DNA of 64,000 nucleotides from Latrodectus hesperus (GCA_037975125.1 CM075853.1:56209091-56273090), one strand, 5' to 3'; numbered from the stretch's first letter, positions 11,800 through 24,725 are shown. Translations and numbers: made by a program. The notes: generated by a model not told the origin, from the sequence alone.

Positions 11800-12017
11800 G
11801 TAAGACATTTTATATCCACCTGGGAGGACATTTTAAAGAATACAGAAATGTGTCAGAAAGGTGAAACTGTAAAAATTCCCAAGCACCCACCTTCAAGGAA
11901 TTGCATGTAGAAAACAGAAAGCCAATATGAATTTCGTTGTTCGACGCTGGCTGAGATCGAAACCAGAACTTTTTTACTGGACGAATACTGTCCTATCATA
12001 AGATCATGGTGAACCCT
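11800..12017 (-). repeat. tRNA-derived SINE, third family (probable)
   Basis: On the minus strand a tRNA-like head runs from about 12017: a box A-like TGATCTTATGATAGGAC, then TCGTCCAGTAAAAAAG in anticodon-arm position, then box B GGTTTCGATCTCAGC. The body continues to about 11800 through GGTGGGTGCTTGGGAA. Head and body differ from the SINE at 31525-31702. Boundaries are approximate and no target duplication was found. Confidence 0.5.
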
Positions 12018-12299
12018 TATTTTATTTACTTAATATTTATTAATTTCTATTGTAAAATGTAAACCTTAATTTAATCTGATTCATCTTGGTATACTTTTTA
12101 AGACACAAAATATTATTAATAAAAGGCATCAGTTTAAAAATGAATATCCCCAATTTTGAATCATCAAGTTTAAAAGGAAAATATCCCCAACATTTGTTTC
12201 TATTATTCCTGCAGCGACTCAACAGCACTTTAAAACTCGAAACCCAAATGAAACGAAGAGTGATTGGTGAAACTCATCATTACGGACAACGAAACAAAA

Positions 12300-14880
12300 A
12301 ATTCGTAGCAAAAGAATGAAATTAATTTCAGAAAACACCGGACGCACTAGGCTTTACATAGAACATAAAAAGCAACTAGCTTTTTACAAGAAAGAAATTC
12401 TGAACTCAAACTATATCCAGATGAATGAAGTTTGTACAAATAATAGCGATTTTGATATATATTTCAAAAAATTGCAGCTGACAAATTCTTTAAACCAACT
12501 TAATATCAACCTCTGTACAATGCTACAAAAAATTTCAAATCTACAAACGTAATTCATCAGGAAATTTTCGATCAAGCTTCATTTCACATATAGCTCAGAA
12601 TGATTTTACTTTTCATGCCGACCTAAGAAACCATTCAGTTAAGTCCCACTAACGATCCTGATCCACCTTTTACTTTAACTGAGATTAAGAGTATATGCCA
12701 TAAATAATTTCAGTAACTCTAAAACCCCAGAAGTGCATGACATTGATAACCCAATAACATTATTCTTCCATGCTTGTCCGCGATTTTTTCTTTCTTTTCA
12801 ATAATACCTGCTGAAAATGGCGTTATTTTCCCAAACATTTCAAGATTGGCCAAGTGATATTCTTTCTAAAAAGGAACAAAGATCCCAAATTATCGTCCTA
12901 TATGTTTGCTATCAATCCTGGGAAAAGTACTAGAAAAGCTAATAATTATTCTCTTGAAGCACCATCTACATAAAACGAATTTTCTCAACTGAGTTCAATT
13001 TGGCTTTCATTCCAACATGTCAACAGAGTATACCTAGAGCAAAACTAAGATTGTTATAAACAGGAATAGAGAAAACGACCTTTACTTGTCCTTTCTTAGT
13101 TTTGATATTTAACAAGCTTTCACCCTCTCTAGTAGACAAGTCAGAGACTGGCACTTTTAAACTTGAATTGTTCATCGAATATTGTTAAAATTCTTTGCAG
13201 TTTTTGATCTTGAAGGAAATTGTAAACTATATTTCAGGTGGTGGTTCAACCATTATCCAGCAAACTAGAGGTTGTCCTCAAGGTTCTGTTGGTAGCCTGA
13301 CCTTTTTGGAATACTTACTGTTATGAGATTGTATCCTATAATTGACCATAACACACAGACATTGTTGTATTCTCTGAAGACACGCTTCTAATAGTTCCAG
13401 GCCATACAAGAGTGCAATTAAAAATAATTATAACGAGACTCTGCATATTTTCTCAGAGCTCCTCAAAAAACTAAACGTTTTTTGAAAAAAATCAAAAGCT
13501 CTGGTTATCGGCAAATGTAGGAAAGCTATGAAAAATAACCCAAAAATAACATTATATGGAATCAGCCTGAAGTATAACGAAGGTTTTGATGCATATTGGG
13601 TTCAAGTAGATAATAAACTATCATTCCTGCCCCAAATTAAATATTTCCAAATGAAAGATGTACCAGTTGCATAGAGACTGAGAATAATGGTAGGTGGAGA
13701 CTAGGGTCTCAAAAGAAAATTAATAAAGTCTATCAACCTCACCATAATTGAAGGAATTATCGCCAATGATTCCTCGCTTTGAGTACTTCCACTCAGAGCA
13801 AGAAAAACAAAAAACACACAATTCTCCAGCGTACGTTACTTTACTCTCCTCATAACGAGATTCTACAATATTCACTCTCCTCATAACGAGATTCTACAGC
13901 GGCTACAACTGTGTTAGCTGGACTACCACCACTGCAACTCACATTAAAGCAAGAAGAGCTGAAAACATTGGATGGTCAGCTTCAAACTGATATATCCCGA
14001 AAAGATCAACATTTCTCATCAGGTTCCATTAAAACTCCTGTACATAAAGACATCATTCATCCCTCATTCTGTGTGGCTCAGGAATATTCACTTGTATAAT
14101 CTACCACAATCACCGAAGACTATCATTGAACCATCCAAGTTTAATCTCTCAATTGTAAATTATTATATAGAAAAATCAAAGCATGACCAATGTACAGGAG
14201 CTGTTCAATTATGATATATTCAATTGAGGAAACTTACCATTCCTTCAAATTAGAATATTTTAATTCAGTCTCTCAAGCCAAAGAATTTGCGCTTCTGAAA
14301 GCCATTAACACTGCAAAAGAAATGAAATTATCCTTAGTGACCATTTGGGATAACAAGTAATAAGTCTTAATGACAACCTGTGATCCACAACATAAATCAA
14401 ACTTAATCCATGAAATAAAGCTATCGTTTCAACTAGTGCCAAAAGACACGATAATTCAACTCAGTTGGATACGTCCCCACGCAGGAACTAAGGATAATGA
14501 ACTTGCGAATCAAAGAGTAAAAGAGACAGTAAAGGATACTAAAGCCCAAATAATTATAATAAATGTAGTTATAAAAAATAATAAAAACTGAAGCAACAGA
14601 CTTTAATCCAATGAGAGGAGCAATGGGACACTGTGTAACAGGGCTGATTCCTCAAATAAATAATCCCTAGTTTCAAACAATACTATCAAAATATATCCAT
14701 AAATCAATTACATGATAACGAATCTAGGTCCTTTCCCTATTGACTCCAATAGAATTAAAAAATCCAAGTCAAACGTGTGCGTGTGGTAATGAGGTTACAT
14801 TTGATCATTATTTGTTGATCTGTCCCTCCCGAATCTCCTACATTTAAAGAAACCTGCTAACATGCCATCCATCACTTTGC
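12300..14880 (+). pseudogene. Old RNase H-bearing LINE, pol remnant (EN tail-RT-RNase H-Cys/His)
   Basis: A heavily mutated pol reading frame with the domains in the right order. 12316-12552 resembles the linker after the endonuclease (LAFYKKEIL, then NEVCTNNSDFD). Reverse transcriptase pieces follow: FPKHFKIGQVIF near 12830; YRPICLLSILGKVLEK near 12892-12945; QFGFHSNMSTE near 12995; RGCPQGSVG near 13270; and VFSEDTLLIV near 13365, which corresponds to the FADD catalytic box with its first Asp changed. AGLPPLQLT (13915) precedes RNase H traces at 14370-14591 (IQLSWIRPHAG, NELANQRVK). The tail CACGNEVTFDHYLLIC ends near 14830. The linker and tail resemble those of the LINE at 9792-11585, so it is probably a relative. 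Dozens of stops and shifts make it inactive. Confidence 0.75.
13845..13899 (+). repeat. 31-bp tandem duplication inside LINE relic
   Basis: The block CTCTCCTCATAACGAGATTC occurs at 13845 and again about 31 bp later, followed each time by TACA. It is a local tandem duplication that arose within the decayed pol region. Confidence 0.8.
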
Positions 14881-17734
14881 TAAAATTTTGCCTTTTTAGC
14901 CCTTTTCGGAAGAAAGAATTACGGACACTATGATGCTTACTGTTGTATTCACTGGCTTGATATTTTTTATAAATCAATTAAATTATCCATTTCTTCCCTG
15001 GCTGTGTCCTTTTTTTATTTAAATAAGTTCACTATCTCCTCATTTTGACGAATTGGGATGCCCTAACATAGGAATTGTAGGAAACCGGTTTTTAAGGGAG
15101 GAAGCGAGGGAAGGTGGCAGAAGAGATGTGTGAGCAGAAGGAGTTAGAAAAGGCTGAAGCACATTGCTTCTATAAAAGGGAATATGTTGGTTATTCAAAT
15201 ATGACGTTCTATTGGAATCCATAAACAGTAAAATTGAAAATTCGAAATAATCAAATCCTATGAGTTTTTAGACGGGAAAAGAAATATACTTTTGTAACAC
15301 GAGTCCAAATGAAGGAAGCCACGCTGAATAAATGATCTACCAATAGTCGAAGCCCTCAAATAGGCCGCCCTAGTACCAGAACTTTTCTTATAAAAGTCAA
15401 TGTTTTTTTTAAATTTTACCATCCAGATGTTTTTTAGTGTGGTACCACCTATTTTTAACATTAAACAATGATTATGATATCTAGTGTAAATTATGAACTC
15501 CACGTGAGTGCTTAACCATGTTTTTAGTAAAGTTCAAATATTTGAAATAATATAAATAACTGAATTTTTATGTGTGTAAATAGATTTGTAATTTTATGTT
15601 TGAAATGAAAAAATTTTTATTACAAAAACAAAGCCAGTTTCTGCTTCTATTTTTTAGGTTTGAATCTGGGTAGAAAACAAAATAAATACACAAAGCATTG
15701 TTTAAAAAATAATACATACTTTAATTTTCAAATATTGTTTGTAATAGCTATATAATAACCGTAATTAAATACACAACATTACTGTTCACGGATTTGTTGT
15801 GTCAGCAGAAGTGACAACCTACGGCAGATTTGGAAACATTAAGTTCGTCTGATTTGGACTTCACATAAGAATATCATTCACTAATAAACAATGAACAATT
15901 TAAAAATTATGTATTATAATCAAATGGAACATTTATTTTCCCAATTTCTTACTTCTGATTCTATACTATTGTTACATACCGTTAACAAAATAGTCACTTA
16001 AGTTGTAAATAGTATGTCACTTGTTGCAAGGCGCCTGTATACATAAATATTATAAACAAACGATACACCCTTAAAATTTTCAATTAGGTATAAATGAATC
16101 ATAATTTCAAATTCTTTTGATTGATATATTGTTGTACAAAAAATACTGTATTTTAATTTTCAGACATGTACTTAAAGGTTGGGTGTATAAGCATTCTACT
16201 ATGTAAATAGTCTTCTATAAATAAATGAGTGTAATGAGAGAAACCAATCCGATGACTAATAGGTACAGAACGAGGTCTCTTCTCACTGTTGCTAATCAGT
16301 CATATCTTATACTTAAAATAAAAAAGATTCACATGTAGTAGTACAAATTATATCGTATTTTTAAATTTTAATTAATAAAGAATCTTAGAAAATAATATTT
16401 TTTATTTAATCCCTTTTCTCAACTTTCTGTTTTGTTAAGTAAATTAATTGGACAATAGATGTATGCATTTATGAAATTACTTGTGGTGTTAATATTTTAT
16501 TAAAAGTAAATTTTATTAATTTTAAAATCAATGAAATTGTTGATATAACTCTTCATCCAGAAAAACTCTTAAATAATCTATTTAAATACAAAAAAGAAAT
16601 CCGTTCAAAAAAAATTTTATTTTTGTAAATAAATTGCACTAAAAAAGCGAATATTTAATCAGAAGACAATATAAAATTTGTATGCAAATTAAATATTTTT
16701 TGTAAAAAAGTTTAAAACTTCATGATTTATTATTAAAGGAAAAATCTAAGAATGGTCAATCTTAGATACAGAATGCACCTGATGGATGGTACACAAATTT
16801 AAAATATTAAATCATAAAAAAATAAATTCCGAAAACGAAAGAAAGGTTGTAACCTCACTTACGAGACTTCATTTTCATAACTGCTCTAGGGAGGTTCTGT
16901 GGTACTCAGAAATCTCGTCCAAAGAGGCATGGAAGGAAAAAGTTAAAAACATTAATGTTTCAATCTTTAAAGTTATGAACATGTTATTATATAATTCACA
17001 AAAACACATAACTAAGCAATTAGTAAATAAGTATGAATTAATTTAAATATTTAAATTTATTTAAAGTAAATACTAATAATAAATATATTTATAGAAAAAA
17101 CAATTCAAAAATGAAATTGGTATAAATTAATTTGTTTATTTATTTGATATTTTTTGAAAAATGCTAACTAAATTAAAAAACTGAAACCCCTAGGCCATTC
17201 TCATTTCTCCTCCTTAAAGTAATCTTAAAGTAATTGGGAATGATATCATCATTGTCTTGAATATATATATGTATGCATTTCAAAAAGTAAAGCTTAAAAC
17301 CAAATAAAAATGTATGCCAAATAATATAGCATATAAACCATTCCAACAATTAAATATAGGTGTAAAGTCTATGCTATTCATAAAAGGTCAACAGTTTATT
17401 TGTTAATAGAAAAGCAGCTGTGCATAAAATGTTTACTGAGAAATATTACATAGTAATTCAAGAAAATCATTAAATATTCAGAAAAAAACAAACTTAATTG
17501 TATGTTTTGCTGGTATAGTACCAGTTACACATTAAGAAAAAGAAATCATAAAGTCGTCATGATTTTACCGCAGTATGAAGAAATTTTTAACGACTTGAAA
17601 CAAAATTAAATGAACTTTAACATAATGGGATTAAAAAACAATTTACCGTTTTGGAAGACACTGCTGATTATAGATAATATCTATCAATCATATGAATATT
17701 CTAAAATTCTTAGGACTTTTTAATTCTAAAAATG
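14881..17734. other. A+T-rich DNA, no gene recognised
   Basis: Small frames at 14795-14977, 15040-15222 and 15258-15503 (all minus) and 16786-17046 (plus) carry no motif I can name. A purine-rich, less A+T-rich stretch at 15085-15170 has no recognised identity. Nothing else supported. Confidence 0.5.
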
Positions 17735-17950
17735 ATGGCAGAGTGGCTAGCATCCCTAAACTCAAATCAATACGTCCTGGGTTCAAATCCTGGTTCAGGC
17801 GTTAAGGGTCCTTTCTCTTTTTCTCTATCATTTCATTTTCGGGACAAAGATGTCATACCTAGTGGGTGCCCCATTGTAAAAAAAAATTGCCATCAACTTC
17901 ACCCCGTTTAGCTTTGAATCTGATTAAATTCAAAAAACCATTTAGAAAAA
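17735..17950 (+). repeat. tRNA-derived SINE with good Pol III boxes
   Basis: The head begins near 17736 with GGCAGAGTGGCTAGC (box A region), then a clear box B GGGTTCAAATCCTGG at 17779-17793. A non-tRNA body follows (CATTTTCGGGACAAAGATG, AGTGGGTGCCCC). The spacing of the boxes is tRNA-like, but there is no acceptor stem to close a cloverleaf, so this is a SINE and not a tRNA gene. The right end is uncertain. Confidence 0.65.
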
Positions 17951-18404
17951 AATCTAGAAATGATTCGATTATTGAACTTGTCAGCTTCATTTTAATTATT
18001 AATAGATGAATTAATTTCAAGTCCTAAAAATAAAATCGGAAAAATACTAACATTTCCTTAATTTTAAATACGTATTTGACAAGCTTATATGAAATATTTA
18101 CATACAAATTAGCTTAGAAAAATAATTTCAAATATTAAACATAAACAACATTACGAAGGGATTATGTTGTGGGCTCTGGCCCTTCTTGTAAAATTTAACT
18201 TGGTTCAGTAAAAGTATAAATAAATTTAAAGTTAAATCTATTTTTATTCAATTGTAATCTCAAAAATTTAAGGACAATTTAAATATATTGTTTCTAATAT
18301 TTCTTTGGTTTATTCTAATATAATACTCTCCATTTGTTTAATTATCATCATTATAATGTCCATTTGTTAAAAATATTTAGCTATTGAAATCCTTAAGAAA
18401 ATGT

Positions 18405-18595
18405 TAATTAAAAAAATTAGTATTATAAAAATATTAATTCCAAAAGTGTCAACATTGTAAAAATATTAATTCCAAAAAAGTAAGCATTGTAAAAATATTA
18501 AATCCAAAAAAAGTTTAACATAGTTAAAAAAACTAAATTCAAAAATATCCACATTGTAAAATATTAGTTCAAAAAAGTCAACATTTTATTAAACA
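18405..18595 (+). repeat. Degenerate minisatellite, about 35-bp unit
   Basis: About five imperfect tandem units resembling AACATTGTAAAAATATTAA followed by TTCCAAAAAAGT. Units differ by small indels in the A-runs. Probably formed by slippage in A+T-rich DNA. Confidence 0.75.
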
Positions 18596-19736
18596 ATGAG
18601 TAATGTTCAAATGGTTAGTTAAAAAATCCATCTCTGATAAATAGGAAATATTATAACTTTAAAAAATGGTATCCTTTTTTACTTCTTTCACTGAAAATTA
18701 TTTTTTATTAATCAAATTTGGAATGAAGTTTAAAATTTTGCTTAAATTTTGTTTATTATTAAATTAATGTGTTCTCAGATTATCACTTATGATGTTTAAG
18801 TACACAGAAGAATAAATTCGTAAAAGTTGAATAGTAATGCGTCTATTCAAAATTACAATCAATTTGAAACAAAACGTAAAATTTGTTAGTATGAGCTAAA
18901 CAAGATAAAAAATGGTTCTTATTTGTTTTTTTTTTTCAAAAGTAAAAAAAAAAAATCATGTACCTGAGATTTTCCAAATCTGGGTAATTGATAACTATGC
19001 TCAAACTTCTACTCAATGAAAAAATCCGTTAAAAAAATGCTTATAGTTTTAATTCTTTTTCAAGATATAAGGTAAAGCTTATCAAGCTTAATGCTGATTT
19101 ATAAAGTTTAGTTTCGTGCATAGATGAGAAATATGTTGAAATGAAGCATTTAATAAGCTTATTGATGTGGCTCATAATTAAGAAAATGCACGAATGAAAC
19201 TCGCATAAATAAAAATGAAGTAATATTAAACAAAATGCGTAGGATTAATTAAGCGCAAGTACCACATTCATATTGAAAACTATAGAATGATACACTTGAA
19301 TATATTTAATTATCGCAAGACGAGGGTTAATAAATAGCCAGAATAAATTGTAAGTTCTCAAATGTCTATAAAACATTCAACTGTTCGTAAGATGATAGTT
19401 ATTTCTAATATTGCCTCTGTAAATTCAGAGGCAGAAAAAGTGTTCCCCAATTAATTTATCATTCCAAAGTAGTTACTGCCATCCAACATGTATATTATAC
19501 ACCTGACTATCATTGTATCTATATAAATAAAAACCAAATTTTCTCTATTTGAAAAATTATAGCCTAGGGTTGGATTGAGATTGACTGCACAGAATGGAAT
19601 GAACAGAAATTTAATAAGAAATATAAATATTTCATAATAAAAATTTTAAAACTAAGAGGAATTTTTACGATTACTTGGTTCTTTCGCTTCAAAACGATGA
19701 AACAAAAATATCTTTTTCAAGATTATATTATACTTG
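18596..19736. other. A+T-rich DNA, no feature recognised
   Basis: Nothing coding or repetitive recognised before the satellite array begins. Confidence 0.5.
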
Positions 19737-22440
19737 TAGCATCATAAAGGTACTACAAGCATAATAAATTCACATGGGTTTTACGAGTCAACACCAAAAA
19801 GGCACTAAGGGATACATAGTTATTGATCATAAATTTGTTTTTTTGAATTTTGAGAATATTCTCACATATTTTATTGCAATATCTTTCGTAAAGAGCTGCA
19901 TGCGAATCTTATTCATCGCCAGAAGTACTCTCTGAATAAAGGAAATATAGAAATATCTCCTCAACAATTTAATTTACATAAGAATATTCTTTTCCTAAAA
20001 CTAAGCTGTTACTTTAAATTATTATTATAAATATACTACAAGCATGATCAATCAGCATGGGTTTTACAAGTCAACTGCAACGAGGAAGTTATGGATACAG
20101 TATAGTTACTGATCATACATTTGCTTTTTGAATTTCAAGAACATTCATACATATTTTATTGCAATATCTTTCCTAAAGAGCTCCTATGCGAATCTTTTAA
20201 TCATCGCTGGAAGTTCTCTCTGAAAAAAGGAATTATAGAAATATCTCCTTAATATTTTAACTTACATAAGAATATTCTTTTTTTAAAACTTAGCTGTTAC
20301 TTTATAATAAATCAGCATGAGTTTTACAAGTCAACTGCAACGAGGCAGTTTTGGATACAATGTAGTTATTGATCATACATTTGCTTTTTGAATTTCAAGA
20401 ACATTCTTACATATTTTATCACAATATCTTTCCTAAAGAGCTCCCATGCGAATCTTTTAATCATCACTGGAAGTACTCTCTGTATAAAGGAAATATAGAA
20501 ATATCTCCTCAACATTTTAACTTACATAAGAATATTCTATCTCTAAAACTTAATTGTTACTTTAAATTATTATTATTATTATAAAGGTACTACAAGCATT
20601 TTTATAAATTTTAAACTATTATCATAAAGATGCTACAAGCATAATGAACCACCATGGGTTTTACAAGTCAACTGCAACAAGGCAGTTATGGATACAATAT
20701 AGTTATTGATCATACATTTGCTTTTTGAATTTCAAGAACATTCTTACATACTTTATTGCAATATCTTTCCTAAAGAGCTCCCATGCGAATCTTTTAGTCA
20801 TCGCTGGAAGTTCTCTCTGAATGAAGGAAATATAGAAATATCTCCTTAATATTTTAACTTACATAAGAATATTCTTTTTCTAAAACTTAGCTGTTACTTT
20901 AAATTACTATTATAAAGATTCAAGCATGATGAATCAGCATGGGTTTTACAAGCCAACTGCAACGAGGAAGTTATGGATACAATATAGTTATTGATCACAC
21001 ATTTGCTTTTTGAATTTCATGAACATTCTTACATATTTTATTGCAATATCTTTTCTAAAGAGCTCCCATGCGAATCTTTTAATCATCGCTGGAAGTTCTC
21101 TCTGAATAAAGGAAATATAGAAATATTTCCTTAACATTTTAACTTACATAAGAATATTCTTTTTCTAAAACTTAGCTGTTACTTTTAAATTATTATCATA
21201 AAGATACTACAAGCATGATGAATCACCATGGGTTTTACAAGTCAACTGCAACGAGGCAGTTATGCATACAATATAGTTATTGATCATACATTTTCTGTGA
21301 ATTTAAAGAACATTCTTATATATTTTATCGCAATATCTTTCCTAAAGAGCTCCCATGCGAATCTTTTAGTCATCGCTGGAAGTTCTCTCTGAATGAAGGA
21401 AATATAGAAATATCTCCTTAATATTTTAACTTACATAAGAATATTCTTTTTAATTATAATCATAAAGATATTACAAGCATAATAAATCCCCATGTGTTTT
21501 ACAAGTCAACTGCAATGAGGCAGTTATTGATACAATATAGTTATTGATCACTCATTTGCTTTTTTGAATTTTAAGAACATTCTCACGAATTTTATTGAAA
21601 TATATTTTATAAAGAGCTGCCATGCGAATCTTTTAATCAGGGCTGCAAATACTCACTGAATAAAGGAAATACAGAAATATCTCCTTCAAATTTAAACTAA
21701 GATGATAATATTCTTTTTCTAAAAATTACCTCTGTTATTTCTTAAATTATTATCATAAAGATGCCACAAGCATAATGCATCACCATGGGTTTCATAATTC
21801 AACTGCAACAAGGTAGTTACTGATACAATATAATTTTTTATCATACAGTTGCATTTTTGAGTTTTAAGAATATTCTCAGGAATTTTATTAAAATATATTT
21901 CCTAAAGAGGAATATTTTAGTCATCGCTGGAAATACTCTGAATAAATTAAAAAATGAAATATCTCCATATCATTTTAACTTACATAAGAATATTCTTTTT
22001 AATTATAATCATAAAGATATTACAAGCATAATAAATCTCTATGGGTTTTACAAGTCAACTGCAATAAGTCAGTTATTAATACAATATAGTTATTGATCAT
22101 ACATATGCTTTTTGAATTTCAAGAATATTCTTACATATTTTATTGCAAAATCTTTCCTAAAGAGATCCAATGCGAATCTTTTAATCATCGCTGGAAGTAC
22201 TCTCTGAATAAAGGAAATATAGAAATATCTCCTTAACATTTTAACTTACATATCTTTTTCTAAATTTTAGCTGTTACTTTAAATTATTGTTATAAAGATA
22301 CTACAAGCATTTTTATAAATTTTAAATTATTATCATAAAGATGCTACAAACATAATGAACCAACATGGGTTTTAAAAGTCAACTGCAACGAGGCAGTTAT
22401 GGATACAATACAGTTATTGATCATTTATTTGCATTTTTGA
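19737..22440 (+). repeat. Satellite array, about ten monomers of roughly 255-336 bp
   Basis: Successive monomers are marked by CATGGGTTTTACAAGTCAAC followed by TGCAACGAGGCAGTTATGG, with starts near 19777, 20060, 20321, 20657, 20941, 21231, 21495, 21789, 22044 and 22369. Most are 283-294 bp. Others are shortened by deletion (255-264 bp). Two are long (325-336 bp) because of an inserted duplicate of the ACTACAAGCATTTTTATAAA segment. Other constant blocks are TTGATCATACATTTGC, GAGCTCCCATGCGAATCTTT and CATCGCTGG. The first monomer is the most divergent and the central ones are closer to each other, as expected from unequal crossover. Open frames at 20369-20584 and 21857-22096 are chance frames in the repeat. 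Confidence 0.93.
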
Positions 22441-23213
22441 GCAACGAGATAGTTGAACGCTGATTTAATTTTCATTCCATTTCATGCACAGACACACGCA
22501 CAGTGGTATTCAACTAATATTCTAACAAAATTTCTGTTGAAAAATAAATGATTTTTATTTATACAGATACTTATACAGATGCTTTGTTTCCTTTTCAAAT
22601 TTCAATTTTTTTAACAATGATAAGGTTAAATTTAGTAAGATTCACTATTTTCTAATATTAAGCTGATTTTTGAAATGAAAGGTCTCGATTTCAATTCCAG
22701 CGAAGGAACAAAGTAAAATAAATTTCATGATTTTCTTAATGCACGTCTTTTCGGAAATTTACTTAGAAGATTTCAGAGTTTCTCCTTTCGATATAGAAAA
22801 ATAGTCCTATTTATGAAATAATTTCTAGTGAGGCAATTTATGAAGTGAATATTAAAACCTCTTTCAAGATCCCTTGATCATTAGGTAGTCTACATTGTGA
22901 TACCAAAGGTTAAATTTTATAACTAAGAAATACGTAGATATGTAATTAGTTATCATCAAAAATTTATTTAATTGTGATTTTTGAGAAGTGAAAGTTAAAA
23001 TTTTAATCAGATTTTAATCCATTTTTTTAGTAAAGAGGCATAAAGCAGCATTAAGGTTTTTTATTGAAAACATTCACAAGCTTTTCATAATTTACTAGAA
23101 TATAACAAATCTATATTTTACCTAATATTCTAGAATATAACAAATCTTAATCTGAATGAATATGAAATAATAAGCAAATATCATCCTTGAAATTTCAATA
23201 AGATATAGAATAT
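22441..23213 (+). repeat. Spacer unit of higher-order satellite repeat, copy 1
   Basis: A non-satellite segment starting GCAACGAGATAGTTGAACGC. Up to 23179 it is repeated almost perfectly at 23986-24724 with a constant offset of 1545 bp and no indels seen. The one difference noticed is a single base (ATCATC here, ATCCTC in copy 2). It contains no recognised gene. The last 30 bases lead into the next satellite monomer. Confidence 0.9.
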
Positions 23214-23985
23214 TCTTTATCTAAAATATTCTCACTTAGCTGTTACTTTAAATTAATATTATAAAGATACTACAAGCATGATGATTCAGCATGGATTTTA
23301 CAAGTCAACTGCAATAAGTCAGTTATTAATAAAATATAGTTATTGATCATACATTTACTTTTTGAATTTCAAGAACATTCTTACATATTTTATTGCAATA
23401 TCTTTCCTAAAGAGCTCCCATGCGAATCTTTTAATCATCGCTGGAAGTTCTCTCTGAATAAAGGAAATATAGAAATATTTCCTTAACATTTTATCTTACA
23501 TAAGAATATTCTTTTTCTAAAACTTAGCTGTTACTTTAAATTAATATTATAAAGATACTACAAGCATGATGATTCAGCATGGATTTTACAAGTCAACTGC
23601 AATAAGTCAGTTATTAATAAAATATAGTTATTGATCATACATTTACTTTTTGAATTTCAAGAACATTCTTACATATTTTATTGCAAAATCTTTCCTAAAG
23701 AGCTCCCATGCGAATCTTTTAATCATCGCTGGAAGTACTCTCTGATTAAAGGAAATATAGAAATATCTCCTTAACATTTTAACTTACATAAGAATATTCT
23801 TTTTCTAAATTTTAGCTGTTACTTTAAATTATTATTATAAAGATACTACAAGCATTTTTATAAATTTTAAATTATTATCATAAAGATGCTACAAGGATAA
23901 TGAACCACCATGGGTTTTACAAGTCAACTGCAACGAGGCAGTTATGAATTCAATACAGTTATTGATCATTTATTTGCATTTTTGA
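23214..23985 (+). repeat. Satellite array, second block of about 2.5 monomers
   Basis: Monomers marked by the GGTTTTACAAGTCAAC-type block at about 23294, 23584 and 23911. The first two are nearly identical to each other (both GATTCAGCATGGATTTTAC and CAATAAGTCAGTTATTAAT). The third is the long type with the inserted ACTACAAGCATTTTTATAAA duplicate. From about 23586 it parallels 22041-22440 of the first array. Confidence 0.92.
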
Positions 23986-24725
23986 GCAACGAGATAGTTG
24001 AACGCTGATTTAATTTTCATTCCATTTCATGCACAGACACACGCACAGTGGTATTCAACTAATATTCTAACAAAATTTCTGTTGAAAAATAAATGATTTT
24101 TATTTATACAGATACTTATACAGATGTTTTGTTTCCTTTTCAAATTTCAATTTTTTTAACAATGATAAGGTTAAATTTAGTAAGATTCACTATTTTCTAA
24201 TATTAAGCTGATTTTTGAAATGAAAGGTCTCGATTTCAATTCCAGCGAAGGAACAAAGTAAAATAAATTTCATGATTTTCTTAATGCACGTCTTTTCGGA
24301 AATTTACTTAGAAGATTTCAGAGTTTCTCCTTTCGATATAGAAAAATAGTCCTATTTATGAAATAATTTCTAGTGAGGCAATTTATGAAGTGAATATTAA
24401 AACCTCTTTCAAGATCCCTTGATCATTAGGTAGTCTACATTGTGATACCAAAGGTTAAATTTTATAACTAAGAAATACGTAGATATGTAATTAGTTATCC
24501 TCAAAAATTTATTTAATTGTGATTTTTGAGAAGTGAAAGTTAAAATTTTAATCAGATTTTAATCCATTTTTTTAGTAAAGAGGCATAAAGCAGCATTAAG
24601 GTTTTTTATTGAAAACATTCACAAGCTTTTCATAATTTACTAGAATATAACAAATCTATATTTTACCTAATATTCTAGAATATAACAAATCTTAATCTGA
24701 ATGAATATGAAATAATAAGCAAATC
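23986..24725 (+). repeat. Spacer unit of higher-order satellite repeat, copy 2
   Basis: Second copy of 22441-23179, offset 1545 bp and nearly identical. It ends inside the left arm of an inverted repeat (24699-24789). After 24725 the two copies diverge abruptly, defining the duplication breakpoint. Confidence 0.9.

Noticed and set aside
20369..22096. Open frames of 71-79 codons in the satellite
   Set aside because: Not kept open across monomers. They arise where individual monomers happen to lack stops.
19737..23985. CRISPR-like repeat array
   Set aside because: The whole roughly 290-bp unit is conserved with no unique spacers between short repeats, and the context is eukaryotic. It is satellite DNA.
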